Of a DNA stretch of 10,563 nucleotides, positions 7,165 through 10,563 are shown one piece after another. Below the pieces are notes generated by a model. The model saw only the letters and a list, made by a program, of their open reading frames with translations. It was not told the DNA's origin and searched no databases. The translations under genes were made by a program, and so were the position numbers. This DNA is from Auxenochlorella pyrenoidosa (Eukaryota > Chlorophyta > Trebouxiophyceae > Chlorellales > Chlorellaceae), in the NCBI GenBank assembly GCA_001430745.1, contig KQ481993.1, forward strand, positions 923,519 to 934,081. Direction: 5' to 3'. Within the stretch, counting starts at the first letter, position 1. The number at the start of each line of letters is the position of its first letter.

Positions 7165-10100
7165 ATGCAAGCGGCGCCCAGCCTGCGCCTGGACAGCGCA
7201 GGGCTGGTGGCCGAGGGCGCCGCGCTTTTGCAGGACCTGGGCCAGGCCGGCACCCCTCTCCAGCTCCAGCACGTCCTCACGCTGGTGAGTATTTGAAATC
7301 ACGTGCAGGCATGGCTAATGGCCAAGCGGCAGCTTGCTCGGCGCTGCCGAGAGGCGACGGGGTGCGCCCCTACCTTGCAACCGCCCTGCCCGCCGCCGAG
7401 TGATGCAGGCAGCAGCATCCATCCAGCGCCGCGCCGATCCCGCAACCGAGGGCCACCTGGCAACGCGTGCGTTGTGCATCCTTGGCAGGTAGGGTAGGCG
7501 CACTCATCTCGCTCATGCAGCCCTTCCTGCCTGCTGGGTGCTGCACCAGCTGACGTGCCGTTCCACGCGGGTGCTGTCTTCAATTATTCACTGCAGGGTG
7601 CTGGAGGCAGCAGGCGCTCGCAGTGGCAGCCTTGCAGCTGACATGGCGCTTGCAGGGCAGCAGGCAGCCGCTGCTTCTGCTGCAGAGGAGGCCAAGTGGG
7701 CGCGTCTGGCAGGCTGGGCGCAGCTGACAATGGCGGCGCGCCCCAGCGTGCTGCCGCCACGGCGAGCACCCAGCATGCCTGCAGACTCTCCACCCAATGG
7801 CAGAAACTTCGTGGAGGGAGTAGAGAGTTCCCTTGCGGGGCTGCAGCCACAGAAGTGTGGCGCAGGCGCTCCCAGATCAGCCGGGCGTTGGCAGGCGCGT
7901 GCAGCGCTGCGGCGCAGAGTGCAGGATGATCGAGAAGTTGCAGCAGACCTGGCAGCCGACCCAGCTGACCCTCAGATGGTGCGCCTGGTACTGCGGCCCT
8001 TGGCAGCCAGCCGCATGCAGGCAGCTATTGCCTCAAAACTGGAGGGCGGGGCGGCTGCCCGGCGGCAGGCCACGCTGGCGGCAGCGCTGCAGGCGGCAGA
8101 GTGCCAGGCGCAGGCCCGCCGGGCTATGCTGTCTTCGGAGCGCGCAGTGCTGCTGGCTGCCTCTTCCTGCCACGGCTTGGGGGCCTGGCCGAATCCGCTA
8201 ACCGCTCTGCAGCGGGTGCTGCGTGGCGGCCTGGAGCAGCAACACGGGCCCCCACTGCTGAAAGATGGGCAGCGCCGCGAGGCTGCGGCTGTGCTGCTGC
8301 GCCGGCGGCTGGCGCAGGGAGTGATGGCCCAGCACAAGGAGCTGCGCAGGGCGTGGCGGGAGAAGAAGTGAGCTCAGGCTATGGCGGCAGGCCGTGGGAG
8401 AGCTGCCATGCTGGAAGCGCATGCCAGGGGGTGGGGGGCACAGCTAGTACCGGTGGCCCTCCCTCTGCATGCCCTCCCCGCGCCTCCGGCCAGCAATGCT
8501 TGGGCTGATCACGAGGCTTGGCAGGCGGCTTTGTGCCGGCTTTGTGCCGGCAATCATGAGCCCTGGACCCTCTCTCGCCTAAGAATGACTTGTTTCAAAC
8601 CCGCCTGCCATGTGCAGGCAGCGTGAGCAGCGTGAGCGGCTGGAGGCCCTGCGCGGCAACAACGTGGAAGAGTACATGCGGCTCGTTGCGGGCCAGAGTT
8701 GCCGCCGCAACACCCGCTTGGACACACTGCTCAGCCAGGTAGGTGCTGCCGCCAGGAGGAGGGTGTGGCTGCGAGAAGCTCCACAGGTGCAGGCGCAGTG
8801 CTGCATGAGCTGTCCTGCAAGAAGCTTCCATGCCCCCCTGATGCAGACCGACAACTGCCTGCGCCAGCTGGCTGCCCGCCTGCAAGCCTCGGGCGCCGGC
8901 GACGCCCTGCTTGCCACGCATGCTGGCACCAGCTCCCCACCAGCCACAGCCACAGGAATGGGCAGCCCTGCAGGTGCAGGCACGTTGGCAGAGGGCAGCA
9001 CAGCAGGAGCCAACAGCATTGCGGCACTGGAGCAGAGCCACGAGGCGTGGAGCAAGCTGGCGCAGGCGTTCGAGGCCGATGTGCAGGAGCAGCCCAGGCT
9101 GCTGACGGGTGGGGCCCGCTCTGTGCAGGACTGAGGGAGGCTTCTGCTCGAATTGACGGTGGCGCGCTGGCCTGCTGACTGGCTTTATGAATGACCTCCG
9201 CTTCCCTCTGCTGCCGACACCCAGTCCCATCTGCATGCCCTCGTGGCGCCGGCCGCTGCGCGTGGCAGATCCACACTCATGCCATTGTTGTGCACCTGTC
9301 TTCATGCACCCCTTGGCTTTCCTCCTCGCAGGTGGCCAGCTGCGCAGCTACCAGATGAAGGGGCTGTGCTGGTTGGTGGGCCTACACCAGCGCGGGCTGA
9401 ATGGGATCCTGGCAGGTGCGCATGCCGCCCTAGCGCCACTGCAGCGGTGCATCAAAGCTCAGGCAACGCTGTGGCTCAGCCATGAGAAGTGTCGTTCCGG
9501 ACGGGGAAGGATTGCTGCGCTGACTTGCAGCTGCATGCCCTCTTCCCCTCCCCTCAGATGAGATGGGGCTGGGCAAGACCGTCCAGGTGCGCTACAGCGC
9601 GGCCAAATGCAAACTACACTCCGCCGCTAGGTGCCCTTGCTGCCCATCCCCGTCAGGCATCTACACTCGGAGGCTGCTGCTAAACAGCGGCACCGCTGAG
9701 CAGCATCGACTGTCCCAACAACCAACCTGAACACTCCCCACCGCGGCCCCAGGTCATTGCGCTGGTGTGCCACCTGGCGGGGAAGCTGCGGGAGCGCCGC
9801 CCCTTCCTCATCGCCGTCCCCTCCTCTGTGCTGCCCAACTGGGAGGCCGAGCTGCAGCGCTGGGCGCCCAGCCTCAAGGTGGGTGCTGCGCGGGGCTGGT
9901 CGGCCGCTATGCCGCCTCCTGGCAGTGTGTTTTGAAGAGCGCATGCCCCGAGGCCGTGCTGGGTGGAGCTCTTTGGGTGGAGGTCCCGTTCAGTTCCTGG
10001 TGCTGATCCATGCGGCTACCTGTGCTCAACCGCAAGGCAATATCTAGCTTGAGCTCCCTTAGCCGTGCAGGTCATCAGCTACAAGGGCGACCCCGACGCC

Positions 10101-10563
10101 CGCGAGGGGATCTGGCACCGCCAGATGCGCGGCGGGCGCGGCAGGCAGGCGGGCGCCAGCACCCACGTGGTGCTCACCACCTACGACTTCCTCATGAGCA
10201 GGACAGACAGGTGGATGGGAAGAAGCAGCGCAGACCATTAGATTTTGCAGCATGTCCGCGCTGACTGGCTGGGAGCAGGCGGGTGTGTGCAGGCTGTGCA
10301 TGCATCTGTCCAACGCAGCCGGCCTCCAGCTGGGTGTGGCTCGGCACCGCGTATGGCCCCAACCCCGTCTCTCGCCCGCAGGCCCCGCCTGGCCCGCGTG
10401 CGCTGGAGCTACATCTGCGTGGACGAGGGGCACCGCCTAAAGAATGCCGCCTGCAAGCTCAACGCCGAGCTGCGCGCCTACCAGGCGGACCACCGCCTGC
10501 TGCTCACGGGTGAGTGGGGCCGGCGGGGAGGGAGGAGGGGGAAGGGTGGGGTGGGGTGGGGGG
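7165..10563 (+). CDS. SNF2-family chromatin-remodelling ATPase, SPLAYED/BRM-like, N-terminal part
   Basis: Exons: 7165-7284, 7550-8367, 8618-8738, 8847-9108, 9332-9415, 9558-9586, 9753-9878, 10071-10210, 10382-10509, then off the right edge; phases 0, 2, 0, 1, 1, 0, 0, 2, 1. About 609 residues are visible. Residues about 280-355 form an HSA-type basic helix ([20 protein letters not shown] … [10 protein letters not shown] … RLDTLLSQ), the platform for actin-related proteins. The ATPase core begins [18 protein letters not shown], then DEMGLGKT (469-476; Walker A K475), [34 protein letters not shown] and VDEGHRLKN (Walker B DEGH 581-584), and ends …HRLLLTG. The phrases VPSSVLP, DRPRL and ACKLNAEL resemble plant SPLAYED more than animal BRG1. 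It should act in the nucleus, sliding or evicting nucleosomes with ATP. No clear QLQ domain is seen. The start and exon 2's left edge (acceptor at 7549) are the weakest calls; the helicase C-terminal half and any bromodomain lie outside the window. Confidence 0.9.
8527..8551. repeat. Short tandem duplication GGCTTTGTGCC x2
   Basis: Two perfect 11-nt copies (8527-8537, 8538-8548) followed by GGC, in SNF2 intron 2 (8368-8617). Probably a recent replication-slippage product; no function apparent. Confidence 0.8.
8739..8846 (+). other. Stop-free 108-nt intron 3 of the SNF2 gene
   Basis: Starts GTAGGT and ends CTGATGCAG, phase 0. Its 36 codons are open in the gene's frame, so retention would insert 36 Arg/Cys-rich residues between LDTLLSQ and TDNCLRQL. 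Family comparison argues it is normally removed, because the HSA-adjacent helix runs straight across the junction. Confidence 0.75.
10510..10563 (+). other. G-rich start of SNF2 intron 9, truncated by window edge
   Basis: Begins with donor GTGAGT and contains many runs of three to six G with short spacers, enough for a possible G-quadruplex in DNA or pre-mRNA. Its acceptor is outside the window. Confidence 0.7.

Noticed and set aside
1..10563. A new multi-gene defence, biosynthetic or mobile system
   Set aside because: The four genes are unrelated, alternate in strand and belong to common eukaryotic families or a single unknown; no transposase, terminal repeats or cluster logic was seen.

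Overview
The window looks like nuclear DNA from a green alga, most likely a Chlorella-like trebouxiophyte. That placement is inference. It rests on strong GC richness, dense short spliceosomal introns (about 100-300 nt, GTGAGT/GTGCGC-type donors and pyrimidine tracts ending in GCAG), and the best family resemblance of the genes being to plant/algal proteins. Bacterial-style gene finding fails here: most long open frames are antisense or read through introns. The genes below were rebuilt by joining exons whose splice phases agree and whose joined protein is continuous with a known family.

Layout, left to right. (1) Positions 1297 to 1, minus strand: the 5' part of a gene with a likely mitochondrial presequence. 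It is not firmly recognised, and a distant TCAIM/DUF4460-like identity is only a suggestion. It runs off the left edge. (2) Positions 1298-1832: a divergent intergenic region. (3) Positions 1833-3793, plus strand: a complete five-exon gene for a membrane-anchored class I SAM-dependent methyltransferase of the OMS1-like type, with a Ser/Gly repeat inserted in its catalytic core. (4) Positions 3794-4015: a short convergent 3' region. (5) Positions 6851 to 4016, minus strand: a complete ten-exon gene for a SurE-type 5'/3'-nucleotidase (survival protein E family). (6) Positions 6852-7164: a second divergent promoter region, with CCAAT boxes and a 15-bp tandem repeat. (7) Positions 7165-10563, plus strand: the 5' part of a SNF2-family chromatin-remodelling ATPase of the SPLAYED/BRM class. 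It carries the HSA region, Walker A and DEGH boxes, and continues past the right edge.

The four genes alternate in strand (- + - +) and do not form an operon or pathway. They look like ordinary housekeeping and regulatory neighbours. I found no mobile element, RNA gene, CRISPR array, or convincing undescribed multi-gene system. The most interesting items are the unidentified mitochondrial gene with a probable GC-AG intron, the repeat insertion in the methyltransferase core, and stop-free introns of multiple-of-three length that could allow silent intron retention.
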